Shown one piece after another: positions 8,423-17,454 of a stretch of 64,000 bases of DNA; the stretch's first letter is position 1; each line of letters begins with the position of its first letter. Both the position numbers and the translations under genes were made by a program. The stretch comes from Leisingera sp. ANG-M7 (GTDB taxonomy: Bacteria; Pseudomonadota; Alphaproteobacteria; Rhodobacterales; Rhodobacteraceae), in NCBI RefSeq assembly GCF_000813965.1, contig NZ_JWLI01000005.1, forward strand, positions 340,287-404,286, written 5' to 3'. The notes under the pieces were generated by a model. It was not told the DNA's origin, did not search any database, and worked only from the letters and a program-made list of their open reading frames with translations.

Positions 8423-9388
8423 TTAGCGCTCTTTCACATAGGGTTCGCCGCCGGCCCTGGGCGGGATCGCCTTGCCGACGAAACCGGCCAGGATGACCAC
8501 CGTCAGCACGTATGGCAGCGCGTCCATTGCCTGCACCGGGATGGTGATGCCACCAAGCTCAATGTTCTGGAAGCGCAGCGCAATCGCCTGCAACAGGCCG
8601 AACAGCAGGCAGGCGCCCATAGCGTGCCAGGGCCGCCACTTGGCAAAAATCAGGGCCGCCAGGGCGATGAAGCCGCGGCCTGCGGTCATGTCCTTGACGA
8701 AACCCGCCTGCAGCGCAGTGGCCAGATATGCACCTGCAATGCCGCACAACAGGCCGCAGATCAGCACCGCCGCATAGCGCAGGCCGACAACCGAGACGCC
8801 GGCAGTGTCCACCGCGGCTGGGTTCTCGCCCACCGCGCGCAGGCGCAGGCCAAACCGGGTGCGGAACAGCACCCACCACGTGGCTGGGACCGCCAGGAAG
8901 GCAATGTAGACCAGGATCGAGTGGCCCGAGAGCAGCTCAGCATAGACCGGACCCAGCACTGGCACGCCGGAGAGGCTTTCGGCAAAGGGCAGGTTGATCG
9001 GGGTGAACCGCCCGCCGCCGATCAGCGACGGCGTGCGGCCGCCTTGCTGGAACCAGTCCTGAGCGATGAGCACCGTCATGCCCGCGGCTAGGAAATTGAT
9101 CGCCACGCCGGAAATCAGCTGGTTGCCGCGGAAGGTGATCGAGGCCACCCCATGCAGGCCTGCCAGCAGCAGCGAGGAGCCAATGCCCGCCAGCAGCCCC
9201 AGCCAGACATTGCCGGTGACGGCAGCAACAGCGGCGGAGAAGAAAGCCGCCATCAGCATCTTGCCCTCAAGGCCGATGTCGAAGATGCCCGCGCGCTCCG
9301 AGAACAAACCCGCAAGGCAGGCCAGCAGCAGCGGCGTGGCCAGGCGGACGGTGGAATCCAAGAGCTGGATGATCGTCAGGAAATCCAT
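8423..9388 (-). CDS. ABC transporter permease (nucleoside/simple-sugar, YufQ-like)
   Basis: A 321-residue permease of the BPD_transp_2 type with about nine to ten hydrophobic spans, paired with the longer permease just upstream. The order binding protein, duplicated ATPase, permease, permease is that of BMP-family purine nucleoside importers (NupNOPQ/YufNOPQ in Bacillus). The start overlaps the stop of the upstream permease gene (TGATG). It is the last gene of the operon, followed by a terminator. Confidence 0.88.
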   Translation of the reverse strand: MDFLTIIQLLDSTVRLATPLLLACLAGLFSERAGIFDIGLEGKMLMAAFFSAAVAAVTGNVWLGLLAGIGSSLLLAGLHGVASITFRGNQLISGVAINFLAAGMTVLIAQDWFQQGGRTPSLIGGGRFTPINLPFAESLSGVPVLGPVYAELLSGHSILVYIAFLAVPATWWVLFRTRFGLRLRAVGENPAAVDTAGVSVVGLRYAAVLICGLLCGIAGAYLATALQAGFVKDMTAGRGFIALAALIFAKWRPWHAMGACLLFGLLQAIALRFQNIELGGITIPVQAMDALPYVLTVVILAGFVGKAIPPRAGGEPYVKER

Positions 9389-10482
9389 CAGTTCTGCCCC
9401 TTCCGCATCATCAGGAAGATCCGCTCCAACGGCATCCGCACCATATTGTCGAGCGCGCCGGTGAACAGGATCACCAGGGCTTGGATCACCACGATCAGCT
9501 CCCGCGGGATCGAGGTCCAGAGCGCCAGTTCGGCGCCACCCTGGTAGAGGAAGCCAAAGAGGATCGCCGCCAGGAACACGCCGAACGGGTGGTTGCGCCC
9601 CATCAGCGCCACCGCAATGCCGATGAAACCGGCGCCTTCGGTGGCGTTCAGCACCAGCCGTTCTGCCTCGCCCATCACGTTGTTCACAGCCATCATGCCG
9701 GCCAGCGCGCCGGAGATCAGCATCGCGATCATGATGGTGCGGACAGAGGAAATACCGGCATAACGCGCACCGGGCTCCGATTTGCCCAAGCTGCGGATTT
9801 CGTAACCCAGCGGTGTGCGCCAGATCAGCAGCCAGACAAACAGGCAGGCGCCGACGGCGACCAGCAGGCTGACGTTGGCCGGTGCGGATTTCGAGAACTC
9901 GATCCCGATCGGTGCCAGCAGCTCATGCAGGGAGGGCAGATGCACCGCCTCGGGGAAACGTGCGGTGGCCGGATCCATGGAGCCTTCGGGGCGCAGCAGG
10001 TTCACCAGCACATAGTTCAGCACCGCCGCGGCGATGAAGTTGAACATGATGGTGGTGATCACGATATGGCTGCCGCGCTTGGCCTGCAGATAGGCCGGGA
10101 TTGCGGCCCAGGCCGCACCGAAAAGGCCCGCGCCAAGCGCCGCAAAGACCAGCGCTAGCGTCCAATGCGGCCACGGGATCAGCAGGCAGACCAGCGCCAC
10201 GCCCAGCCCGCCCAGCATCGCCTGGCCCTCGCCGCCGATGTTGAACAGGCCCGCGTGGGCGGCAATCGCCACCGCAAGGCCGGTGAACATGAAATTGGTG
10301 GCGTAGTAGAGCGTATAGCCCCAGCCATAGGTGGAGCCCAGAGCGCCATCGACCATCAGCTTGACCGCGGCCACCGGATCTTCGCCGATCCCGAGGATCA
10401 CCAGGGCCGACAGGATCGCGGCCAGGAAAAGGCTGATCAGCGGGATCAGGACCACATCGGCCCATTTCGGCATCTTGTCCAT
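9388..10482 (-). CDS. ABC transporter permease (nucleoside/simple-sugar, YufP-like)
   Basis: A 364-residue inner-membrane permease with an N-terminal span (about 9-31) and a conserved core containing NIGGEGQAMLGGLG near residue 81, a motif typical of YufP-like nucleoside permeases. It presumably forms a heterodimeric channel with the 321-residue permease encoded next. Its ATG directly follows the ATPase stop codon, so expression is tightly coupled. Confidence 0.88.
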   Translation of the reverse strand: MDKMPKWADVVLIPLISLFLAAILSALVILGIGEDPVAAVKLMVDGALGSTYGWGYTLYYATNFMFTGLAVAIAAHAGLFNIGGEGQAMLGGLGVALVCLLIPWPHWTLALVFAALGAGLFGAAWAAIPAYLQAKRGSHIVITTIMFNFIAAAVLNYVLVNLLRPEGSMDPATARFPEAVHLPSLHELLAPIGIEFSKSAPANVSLLVAVGACLFVWLLIWRTPLGYEIRSLGKSEPGARYAGISSVRTIMIAMLISGALAGMMAVNNVMGEAERLVLNATEGAGFIGIAVALMGRNHPFGVFLAAILFGFLYQGGAELALWTSIPRELIVVIQALVILFTGALDNMVRMPLERIFLMMRKGQN

Positions 10483-12012
10483 TTACGCGGCCTCCCCCGC
10501 GACACCGGCCATCATCAGGCCGAGTTCTTTCTCATCGGTTTGATCCGCCGGGCGTTCGCCCATGATCATGCCGTCAAACATCACAGCAACCCGGTCTGCC
10601 AGTGACAGGATCTCCTCCAGCTCGACCGAGACCAGCAGGATCGCCTTACCCTGGTCGCGCAGCTCGACGATCTGCTTGTGAATGAATTCAATGGCGCCGA
10701 TGTCGACGCCGCGGGTCGGCTGGCCGACCAGCAACAGGTCGGGGTTGCGCTCAATCTCACGCGCCACCACGATTTTCTGCTGGTTGCCGCCGGAGAAGTT
10801 CTTGGCCGCCAGCCAGGGATCGGGCGGGCGAACGTCGAATTTCTCCATCTTGGCCTCGGTATCGGCGCGCAAGGCGGCGTTGTTCATCAGCACGCCGTTT
10901 TTGTAGGCCGGATCGCGGTGGTAGCCGAAGGCCACGTTCTCCCAGGCGTGGAAATCCATGATCAGGCCTTCGCGCTGGCGGTCCTCCGGCACATGGCCGA
11001 TATGGGCGTCACGCCGCGCGGCGGCATCGGACCCTAGCCCGTGCAGGGGCAGGGGCGTGCCATGCAGCTTGATGCTGCCGGTGCCGGGGCGCATCCCGCC
11101 CAGTACCTCCAGCAGCTCCGACTGGCCGTTGCCTGCGACCCCGGCGATTCCGACGATCTCGCCGGCCCGCACGGTCAGGTCGATGCCCTTAACGCGCTCG
11201 ACGCCGGCGCTGTCCACCACCCGCAGGTTCTCGATCTCCAGGATCGGGGCACCGGGCTGGGCTGGGACCTTATCGACGCGCAGCAGGACTTTGCGGCCCA
11301 CCATCAGCTCGGCCAGATGCTCGGGGCTGGTCTCAGCTGTTTTGACGGTGGCGGTCATCTGGCCGCGGCGCATGACGGACACTGTGTCGGTGTATTCCAT
11401 GATCTCCCGCAGCTTGTGGGTGATCAGGATGATGGTCTTCCCTTCCGCGCGCAGCCGGTCGAGGATGCGGAACAGCTGGTCGGCCTCGGCTGGGGTAAGA
11501 ACACCGGTAGGCTCATCCAGGATCAGGATCTCGGCCTTGCGGTAAAGCGCCTTGAGAATTTCCACACGCTGCTGCATGCCAACGCCGATCTCATCGATGC
11601 GGGCGTCGGGATCGACGAACAGTTCGTATTCCTCCTCCAGCGCCTTCAGTTCCTTGCGGGCACGGCGCAGCGAAGGCATCAGCATGCCGCTGTCCTCAGC
11701 CCCCAGCACGATGTTCTCCAGCACGGTGAAATTCTCCACCAGCTTGAAATGCTGGAACACCATGCCGATGCCTGCGGCAATCGCCGCCTGGCTGTCCGGG
11801 ATCGCGGTCTTCTTGCCCTTGATCCAGATCTCGCCTGAATCGGCTTTGTAGAAGCCATAGAGGATCGACATCAGCGTCGACTTCCCCGCACCGTTTTCAC
11901 CGATGATACCGTGAATGGTGCCGGGGGCGACGCTGATGGAAATGTCCTTGTTTGCCTGGACCGGGCCAAAGGCCTTGGAAATGCCTTTGAGTTCGATGGC
12001 GGGGGCGGTCAA
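10483..12012 (-). CDS. ABC transporter ATPase with duplicated nucleotide-binding domains
   Basis: A 509-residue tandem ATPase energising the importer. The first domain has Walker A GENGAGKST (38-46) and a degenerate signature GVGMQQRVEILKAL; the second has a degenerate P-loop GVAGNGQSELL and the signature SGGNQQKIVVARE. This asymmetric architecture is normal for simple-sugar and nucleoside (BMP-type) importers. The start overlaps the stop of the SnoaL-like gene by 4 bases. Confidence 0.9.
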   Translation of the reverse strand: MTAPAIELKGISKAFGPVQANKDISISVAPGTIHGIIGENGAGKSTLMSILYGFYKADSGEIWIKGKKTAIPDSQAAIAAGIGMVFQHFKLVENFTVLENIVLGAEDSGMLMPSLRRARKELKALEEEYELFVDPDARIDEIGVGMQQRVEILKALYRKAEILILDEPTGVLTPAEADQLFRILDRLRAEGKTIILITHKLREIMEYTDTVSVMRRGQMTATVKTAETSPEHLAELMVGRKVLLRVDKVPAQPGAPILEIENLRVVDSAGVERVKGIDLTVRAGEIVGIAGVAGNGQSELLEVLGGMRPGTGSIKLHGTPLPLHGLGSDAAARRDAHIGHVPEDRQREGLIMDFHAWENVAFGYHRDPAYKNGVLMNNAALRADTEAKMEKFDVRPPDPWLAAKNFSGGNQQKIVVAREIERNPDLLLVGQPTRGVDIGAIEFIHKQIVELRDQGKAILLVSVELEEILSLADRVAVMFDGMIMGERPADQTDEKELGLMMAGVAGEAA

Positions 12013-12362
12013 TCGGGCTCTCCCATGCCTGTAAATCCGATCAGCCGCACCACCTTGCCGTCCTCGAGATCGGCAAAATACTGTCCGCGCACCATGCGTT
12101 TGCCATCCTTCTCGAAATCCACCGTGGCGCGCGCATGGCCATGATGTTCGGAGACGGCAACCACATTCGCCGCAGCGCCCGGCATCATCGCGCTGAACTG
12201 CGCGATATAGTCCAGATAGGCGTCGCGTGTGGTGATCGGGGCGGGTGTGTTGGGATCGGAGTAATAAAAACCGGGCCCGATTGCCGCGTCCGTCTTTCCG
12301 GCGCGTGTTTCGGGCGATGGGTCGCCCCAGGCTTCAAACAGAATGTGTAGTGAATCCGTCAT
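12009..12362 (-). CDS. SnoaL/NTF2-like small protein inside the ABC operon
   Basis: A 117-residue soluble protein with the pattern of a SnoaL-like/NTF2-fold domain: an N-terminal helix (LHILFEAWGDPS), then HGHARATVDFEKDGKRMVRG and FADLEDGKVVRLIGF beta strands. It lies between the binding-protein and ATPase genes and overlaps the ATPase start. A catalytic role (isomerase or hydrolase on the imported compound) is possible, but no active site can be confirmed. The family assignment comes from pattern only. Confidence 0.6.
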   Translation of the reverse strand: MTDSLHILFEAWGDPSPETRAGKTDAAIGPGFYYSDPNTPAPITTRDAYLDYIAQFSAMMPGAAANVVAVSEHHGHARATVDFEKDGKRMVRGQYFADLEDGKVVRLIGFTGMGEPD

Positions 12363-12379
12363 GGCCTGGGGCTTTCTTC

Positions 12380-13375
12380 TTAGAAGCTCAGCACAGGGCA
12401 GCTGTCGTCGGACATGTAGTCATGCACCTTGATGTCGCCCGAGGCGATCTTGGCAGCAGCCTCGTCCACAGCGGCCTGCATCTCAGCCGAGACCAGCGAC
12501 GCGTTGTGCTCATCCATGGCATAGCCGACACCGCCGTTGGCCAGACCCATGACAGAGAAGCCGGTTTCCATGTCGGCTCCATCGCTGAAGGCCTCAAACA
12601 CGGCGTTGCCGACCTTCTTGGTCATCGAGGTCAGCACCTTGCCCGGGTGCAGGTGGTTCTGGTTGCTGTCGACACCAATCGACAGGATGCCTTCGTCGGC
12701 TGCGGTCTGCAGCACGCCCACACCGGTGCCGCCCGCCGCGGCATAGACCACGTCCGCGCCCTGGCTGATCTGCGCCTTGGTCAGCTCAGATCCTTTGACC
12801 GGGTCATTCCAGGCCGCCGGGGTGGTGCCGGTCATGTTGGCGATCACAGTGGCATCCGGGTTGGCTGCCTTGACGCCTTCGGCATAGCCGCAGGCGAACT
12901 TGCGGATCAGCGGGATGTCCATGCCGCCGATGAAGCCGACGGTGTTCGATTTGGACGCCATGGCGGCCATCATGCCAACCAGGTAGGAGCCTTCGTGTTC
13001 GTTAAAGACAACCGAGCGCACGTTGTCGCCTTCGACCACCATGTCGATGATGGTGAATTTGGTGTCCGGATAATCAGCAGCCACCTGGCCCAGGGCATCA
13101 GCAAAGGCGAAGCCGACCATCACGATCGGGTTGGCGCCGGCCTCGGCAAAGCGGCGCAGCGCCTGCTCGCGCTGGGCTTCGGACTGCAGTTCGATCTCGC
13201 GGTAGGTTCCGCCGGTCTCTTCGGTCCAGCGCTGGGCGCCGCCGTGTGCGGCCTCATTGAAGCTCTTGTCGAACTTGCCGCCCAGATCAAAGATCAGGGC
13301 CGGTTCCGCCAGTGCGGCACCTGCGGTCAGGGCCAGCGTCGCGGCTGCGCCCATCAGCGGTTTCATCAGGGTCAT
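12380..13375 (-). CDS. BMP-family ABC transporter substrate-binding protein
   Basis: A 331-residue periplasmic binding protein of the Bmp/Med family (PF02608), which bind purine nucleosides and related ligands. The start at 13375 is chosen because GGGAG precedes it and it yields a clean signal peptide (MTLMKPLMGAAATLALTAG... cleaved after ALA); a longer upstream frame lacks this. The mature protein begins with EPALIFDLGGKFDKSFNEAA, the family hallmark. There is no lipobox Cys, so it is a soluble periplasmic protein. First gene of the operon. Confidence 0.9.
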   Translation of the reverse strand: MTLMKPLMGAAATLALTAGAALAEPALIFDLGGKFDKSFNEAAHGGAQRWTEETGGTYREIELQSEAQREQALRRFAEAGANPIVMVGFAFADALGQVAADYPDTKFTIIDMVVEGDNVRSVVFNEHEGSYLVGMMAAMASKSNTVGFIGGMDIPLIRKFACGYAEGVKAANPDATVIANMTGTTPAAWNDPVKGSELTKAQISQGADVVYAAAGGTGVGVLQTAADEGILSIGVDSNQNHLHPGKVLTSMTKKVGNAVFEAFSDGADMETGFSVMGLANGGVGYAMDEHNASLVSAEMQAAVDEAAAKIASGDIKVHDYMSDDSCPVLSF

Positions 13376-13531
13376 CAGGTTAACTCCCACTGTCATTATT
13401 TGTTGGATGCAGCGGGGCTTTTCCGCTGCCCGGCCCCGTTCAGGCCTTAGAGGGTGCGGCAATTTAGCCTGCAGGGCAGGGAGGGGGTCAACCGCTTTTT
13501 GACCATTTGGTGCGAAATCCGCGCAACTGGC

Positions 13532-13957
13532 CTAGCGTAAAGACTTTCTCATCAGGATCGCATCCGCCGGATTGGCGTCTTTGCGGCGGTAATATCCCGC
13601 CCGGCGCCCGCATTCCGCGAATCCGCCGACGCGGTACAGCGCTTGTGCGGGTGCGTTATCTTCGGCGACTTCCAGGAAGGCCTCTGCTGCACCGCGCGCG
13701 CGGGCGGCTGATTCCCAGTCTGCCATGCAGGCCCGGGCCAGTCCCTGCCGCTGATGGGCAGGATCGGTGGCGATGGTCAGCAGTTCCGCTTCATCTGCAA
13801 TCACCCGGACCAGGGCGAAACAACGGGCATCGCCGGCGGCAAAGACCAGCGGGCTGTCCAAGAGGGCGGCAAACTCCAGCGCCGACCAGGGCCGCGACTG
13901 GGTAAAGGCCGCGGCATGGGTGGCGGCCATCTGCGCCGGTGTCAGCGGGTCACTCAT
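13532..13957 (-). CDS. rimI: Ribosomal-protein-S18-alanine N-acetyltransferase (RimI-like)
   Basis: A GNAT-fold acetyltransferase of about 141 residues. The acetyl-CoA binding loop reads QRQGLA near residue 70, and the C-terminal NAPAQALYRVGGF segment matches the RimI form. It overlaps the 3' end of tsaB; rimI-tsaB adjacency is common in bacteria. Either ATG of the initial Met-Met (13960 or 13957) could start. Function on S18 is inferred from family and neighbourhood. Confidence 0.8.
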   Translation of the reverse strand: MSDPLTPAQMAATHAAAFTQSRPWSALEFAALLDSPLVFAAGDARCFALVRVIADEAELLTIATDPAHQRQGLARACMADWESAARARGAAEAFLEVAEDNAPAQALYRVGGFAECGRRAGYYRRKDANPADAILMRKSLR

Positions 13958-14546
13958 CAATCAGTGCCGGCGGCACGTCGCTGGAGGGGGCCGCATCAGC
14001 CGCACGCAGGTACAGCGGTGCGGGCGGCTCCGTCACGGTTTCAAACTTCTGTGCCGCGATGCGCGCAATCGCTTCGGCGATCCCTGCCGGGCTTGCTTCG
14101 GGCGCAAACGCCAGCCCGGCACCGCGGGCGGCGTCCTCGGCCTCTTGGCGGGGCAACAAACGCGGTGCCTCCCCTGGCAGGGCGGCATAGACCTGGTCGC
14201 GCGGCGCAGGCACGGCGGGCAATGACCCCTCGGCGGCGCGGGCCTCAAACCCGTCTACCCCCACCGCCGGAACCTCCAGCCCCAGCGCCAGCCCGCGGGC
14301 GGCAGAGACCGCAATGCGGATACCGGTGAAATTGCCGGGACCAATGCCCACGCCAATGGCATCAAGATCGGCCCACGTGGCGCCGCCCTCGGCCAGCACC
14401 TCCTCCAGGAGCGGCATCAGCCGTTCGGCCTGGCCGCGCGACATTTCTTCCAGCCGGGAGGCCAGCACCGCATCACCGCGCAGCAAAGCGGCCGCGCAAT
14501 GCGCGGCCGATGTGTCAAATCCCAGAACCAGCGGTTCGGAAGCCAT
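13950..14546 (-). CDS. tsaB: tRNA threonylcarbamoyladenosine biosynthesis protein TsaB
   Basis: A 198-residue ASKHA-fold protein that partners TsaD in making the universal t6A37 tRNA modification. The N-terminal FDTSAAHCAAAL and the conserved GIGPGNFTGIRIAVSAARGL near residue 65 identify it. The C-terminal half is divergent, as usual for TsaB. GAGAGGAC precedes the start. Probably co-transcribed with rimI. Confidence 0.9.
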   Translation of the reverse strand: MASEPLVLGFDTSAAHCAAALLRGDAVLASRLEEMSRGQAERLMPLLEEVLAEGGATWADLDAIGVGIGPGNFTGIRIAVSAARGLALGLEVPAVGVDGFEARAAEGSLPAVPAPRDQVYAALPGEAPRLLPRQEAEDAARGAGLAFAPEASPAGIAEAIARIAAQKFETVTEPPAPLYLRAADAAPSSDVPPALIDE

Positions 14547-14567
14547 CAGATGTCCTCTCGCGCGCGG

Positions 14568-15134
14568 TCAGACAGCAACCGGGCGCACTTCAGTGACTTC
14601 CGGGATGTAGTGGCGCAGCAGGTTCTCGATGCCCATCTTCAGGGTCAGCGTCGAGGACGGGCAGCCGGCGCAGGCGCCTTGCATGTGCAGGTAGACAACG
14701 CCGCGGTCAAAGCCGTGGAAGGTGATGTCGCCGCCGTCCTGGGCCACCGCCGGGCGCACCCGGCTGTCCAGCAGTTCCTTGATCTGGTTGACGATCTCGG
14801 CGTCCTCGCCGGAATGCTCGGCATGGCCCGAAGCCGGATCGGCAGACCCATCCGCCATCACCGGCTGGCCGGACTGATAGTGCTCCATCACCGCGCCCAG
14901 AATAGCAGGCTTGATGTGGTCCCATTCGACGCCGTCCGCTTTGGTCACGGTGACAAAGTCGTTGCCGAAGAATACGCCGGTCACGCCCTCGACCGCAAAG
15001 ATGCGGGAGGCCAGAGGCGATTTTCCGGCAGCGTCTGCGCTGGGGAAGTCGGCGGTGCCGACCTCAAGAACGGTCTGGCCCGGCAGGAATTTCAGCGTCG
15101 CCGGGTTTGGCGTGGATTCAGTCTGAATGAACAT
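14568..15134 (-). CDS. NifU/Nfu-type iron-sulfur cluster scaffold protein
   Basis: A 188-residue two-domain Nfu protein: N-terminal Nfu_N domain (about 1-88, starting MFIQTESTPNPATLKFLPG) and C-terminal NifU domain (about 110-182) with the cluster-binding CAGC motif near residue 154. It delivers Fe-S clusters to client enzymes; the window encodes several (PaaE, the Rieske oxygenase, ApbC). The 21-base gap to tsaB suggests a shared transcript. Confidence 0.9.
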   Translation of the reverse strand: MFIQTESTPNPATLKFLPGQTVLEVGTADFPSADAAGKSPLASRIFAVEGVTGVFFGNDFVTVTKADGVEWDHIKPAILGAVMEHYQSGQPVMADGSADPASGHAEHSGEDAEIVNQIKELLDSRVRPAVAQDGGDITFHGFDRGVVYLHMQGACAGCPSSTLTLKMGIENLLRHYIPEVTEVRPVAV

Positions 15135-15203
15135 GTCGGGTCTCCGTTAAGCGTGCCCCCGATATGCGCCCTGCGGCCCGCCAAGTCAAGATTTGGAACG
15201 ATT

Positions 15204-15803
15204 CTAAATTTCGCTGCCCGAGGCGTGCTCCAGCGCCTGCTCCAGCCGGTCATCGCCCCAGAACAGTTCCGCCCCGCTGGTAAAGCTGGGCGCGCCGAAA
15301 ATGCCCGCGGCAATGGCCTCATCGGTCTGCGCCCGCAGTGCCGACTTGATGTCCGGCGCCTGCGCCCGCTGCATCAGGCTGGGATAAAGGCCCGCCTTGC
15401 TCAGGCAGCTCTGCAAGACAGTTTCATCTGCGATATCCGCGCCCGCGCCGAACTGCTCCTGGAACACCGCCTTGGCGAAGGCCTCAATCCGGTCCTTTTC
15501 CGCCGCCGCCAGTGCCAGACGCGCTGCCATCAGCCCGTTCTGCGGGAACACTTCCGGACGGCAGAAGGGCAGGCCGCGGGCCGCGCACATCCGTTCCATG
15601 TCGCGCCACATGTAGCGGCCCTTGGCTGGATAGATGTTGAAAGGCGAGGTGTCCCAGCCCTGAGCGGCAAAAATTGGACCGAGCAGAAACGGTTTCCAGG
15701 TAACGGCAACGCCGCGGGCGGCGGCAAGTTCGCCGATCCGCATCACGCTGAGGTAGGAGTAAGTGGAGGCGAATTCGAACCAGAATGTGATCCTGCCGGT
15801 CAT
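15204..15803 (-). CDS. DsbA-fold 2-hydroxychromene-2-carboxylate isomerase-like protein
   Basis: A 199-residue protein of the thioredoxin-superfamily kappa-GST/HCCA isomerase type. It begins TFWFEFASTYSYLS, where the Ser replaces the redox Cys of true DsbA, and has no CxxC motif. The family isomerises aromatic-degradation intermediates using glutathione, but many members have no known substrate. A good AGGACGG site precedes the start. Confidence 0.8.
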   Translation of the reverse strand: MTGRITFWFEFASTYSYLSVMRIGELAAARGVAVTWKPFLLGPIFAAQGWDTSPFNIYPAKGRYMWRDMERMCAARGLPFCRPEVFPQNGLMAARLALAAAEKDRIEAFAKAVFQEQFGAGADIADETVLQSCLSKAGLYPSLMQRAQAPDIKSALRAQTDEAIAAGIFGAPSFTSGAELFWGDDRLEQALEHASGSEI

Positions 15804-15824
15804 CGCCTCTGCCGTCCTTTCTGC

Positions 15825-16280
15825 TCAGGTGATTGCTTCCAGCTTTTCCTTGCTGAGGTCGCCGGGCACGATGGTAATCGGCACCGGCAGGGCGCCGGAG
15901 TTCTTGGTGAGCTGGGTGACCAGCGGCCCGGGTCCCTTGCGGCCGGTGCCCGCACCCAGCACCAGAACGCCGATTTCCGGATCGCCCTCGATAAAGTCGA
16001 GGATTTCCGGCACCGGCTCACCCTCGCGGATCACCAGTTCCGGGTCCACATTCTGGCGGTCGCGCATCCATTTGGCGAAAACTTCGAAATGAGCATGGAT
16101 GCGCTCGCGCGCTTCCTCGCGCATCACTTCGCCGACGCCGATCCAGTGGTTGAACTCATCCGGGGGAATAACCGACAGGATGGTGACGCCCGCGCCGGTG
16201 TGCGCCGCCCGCATCGCGGCAAAGCGCATGGCGTTCAGGCATTCGCGGCTGTCGTCCAGGACCACAAGGAATTTGCGCAT
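15825..16280 (-). CDS. Universal stress protein (UspA family)
   Basis: A 151-residue single-domain Usp. The start MRKFLVVLDDSRECLNAMRF fits the family and has a GAGAGCGAAG site; an upstream in-frame ATG is less likely. The ATP-binding pattern GxGx(n)G is seen in GAGTGRKGPGPLV near residue 112. Role in stress survival is by family only. Confidence 0.85.
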   Translation of the reverse strand: MRKFLVVLDDSRECLNAMRFAAMRAAHTGAGVTILSVIPPDEFNHWIGVGEVMREEARERIHAHFEVFAKWMRDRQNVDPELVIREGEPVPEILDFIEGDPEIGVLVLGAGTGRKGPGPLVTQLTKNSGALPVPITIVPGDLSKEKLEAIT

Positions 16281-16419
16281 CTTCGCTCTCTCGTTGTTGC
16301 ACCGCGGATCATGGCGCATGCGGGGCGATCAGGCAATAGAGCCAAAGAGCCGTCAACGCTGCGTATTTCTGGCCCTAGACTTTGTGCCGGCCGGGCATAT
16401 TCGGCTTGAGCTTACGGAT

Positions 16420-17283
16420 TTACGGCTGGCTGGCGGCCCAGTCCCAATAGAGGTCCCGCACACGTTTGGCGACAGGGCCGGCCTGATAGCGGTTCTCGTC
16501 AAAGGCAGTGACCGGTGTCACTTTGCTCATGTTGCCCGACAGGAAGATCTCGTCGGCCTCCTCGAAATCCTGATAGCCCAGCACGCATTCATGCACGGTG
16601 ATGCCATCGGCACGCATATTGCTGATGTGGCGGGTGCGGGTGATGCCGGCCAGGAAGGTGCCGTTGGGGATCGGGGTGAAGACCTCGCCGTCGCGCACCA
16701 TGAAGACATTGGTGGTGGCGGTTTCAGCCACATTGCCCATCGCGTCCAGCGCCAGCGCGTTGCTGAACCCTTTGCTGCGCGCCTCCCGCAGCATCCGGGC
16801 GTTGTTGGGGTACAGGCAGCCGGCCTTGGCATTCACCACCGCGCTTTCCAGCACCGGGCGGCGGAACCGGGTGCGGGTCAGGGTGGCAGCGGCATCGGGA
16901 GCCGCCATCGGGATTTCTTCCAGGCAGACGGCAAATTCAGTGCTGTCCGCTTTGGGCGCGATCAGCGTCTCGTCGCCGTCGGCGGCCCAGTACATCGGCC
17001 GGATGTAAACCGCGGCGCCGGGAGCAAATCCCTCCAGCCCGTCGCGGATGATCTCCACCATCTGCGGTGCAGAATGGCTGGGGGCCATCATCAGCGCCTC
17101 CGCAGAGGCATTTGTGCGGGCACAGTGCAGGTCCAGATCCGGCGTCCTGCCGTCAAAGAAGCGCGCGCCGTCAAATACGGAGGAGCCCAGCCATATCGCA
17201 TGGTCTGCAGCCCGCATCACGGCCTGATTTCCGTCCTGCCAGCTGCCGTTGAAATACGTGCGGATTGTGCGGCCTGCAGCCAT
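16420..17283 (-). CDS. Branched-chain amino acid aminotransferase-like (PLP fold type IV)
   Basis: A 287-residue class IV aminotransferase. The Schiff-base lysine lies in VVNAKAGCLYPNN and the PLP-phosphate segment in NVAETATTNVFM. It uses glutamate or a branched-chain amino acid as amino donor. The length and motifs fit IlvE, but D-amino acid or 4-amino-4-deoxychorismate activity cannot be excluded. GGGAGG precedes the start at a normal distance. Confidence 0.82.
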   Translation of the reverse strand: MAAGRTIRTYFNGSWQDGNQAVMRAADHAIWLGSSVFDGARFFDGRTPDLDLHCARTNASAEALMMAPSHSAPQMVEIIRDGLEGFAPGAAVYIRPMYWAADGDETLIAPKADSTEFAVCLEEIPMAAPDAAATLTRTRFRRPVLESAVVNAKAGCLYPNNARMLREARSKGFSNALALDAMGNVAETATTNVFMVRDGEVFTPIPNGTFLAGITRTRHISNMRADGITVHECVLGYQDFEEADEIFLSGNMSKVTPVTAFDENRYQAGPVAKRVRDLYWDWAASQP

Positions 17284-17454
17284 GGTTCAGCCTCCCTCTG
17301 CTTGCCGCAAGGGTAGGCAGGGAAAGGTCAGAGGTCCAGACCTAACATCGCTTGCAGGTGTTGGTGGATTGGCGCCGGAAAGGCTTATTTTTCATTCCTT
17401 ACAGTGGCTTGTGGTCATTGTGCGCGAAATCTGACGTCGCGCTATTTTGGTCAG

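Noticed and set aside
14499..16409. Long + strand frame (about 636 codons) over tsaB, the NifU gene and the isomerase
   Set aside because: It overlaps four convincing minus-strand genes with good starts and motifs; no domain is visible.
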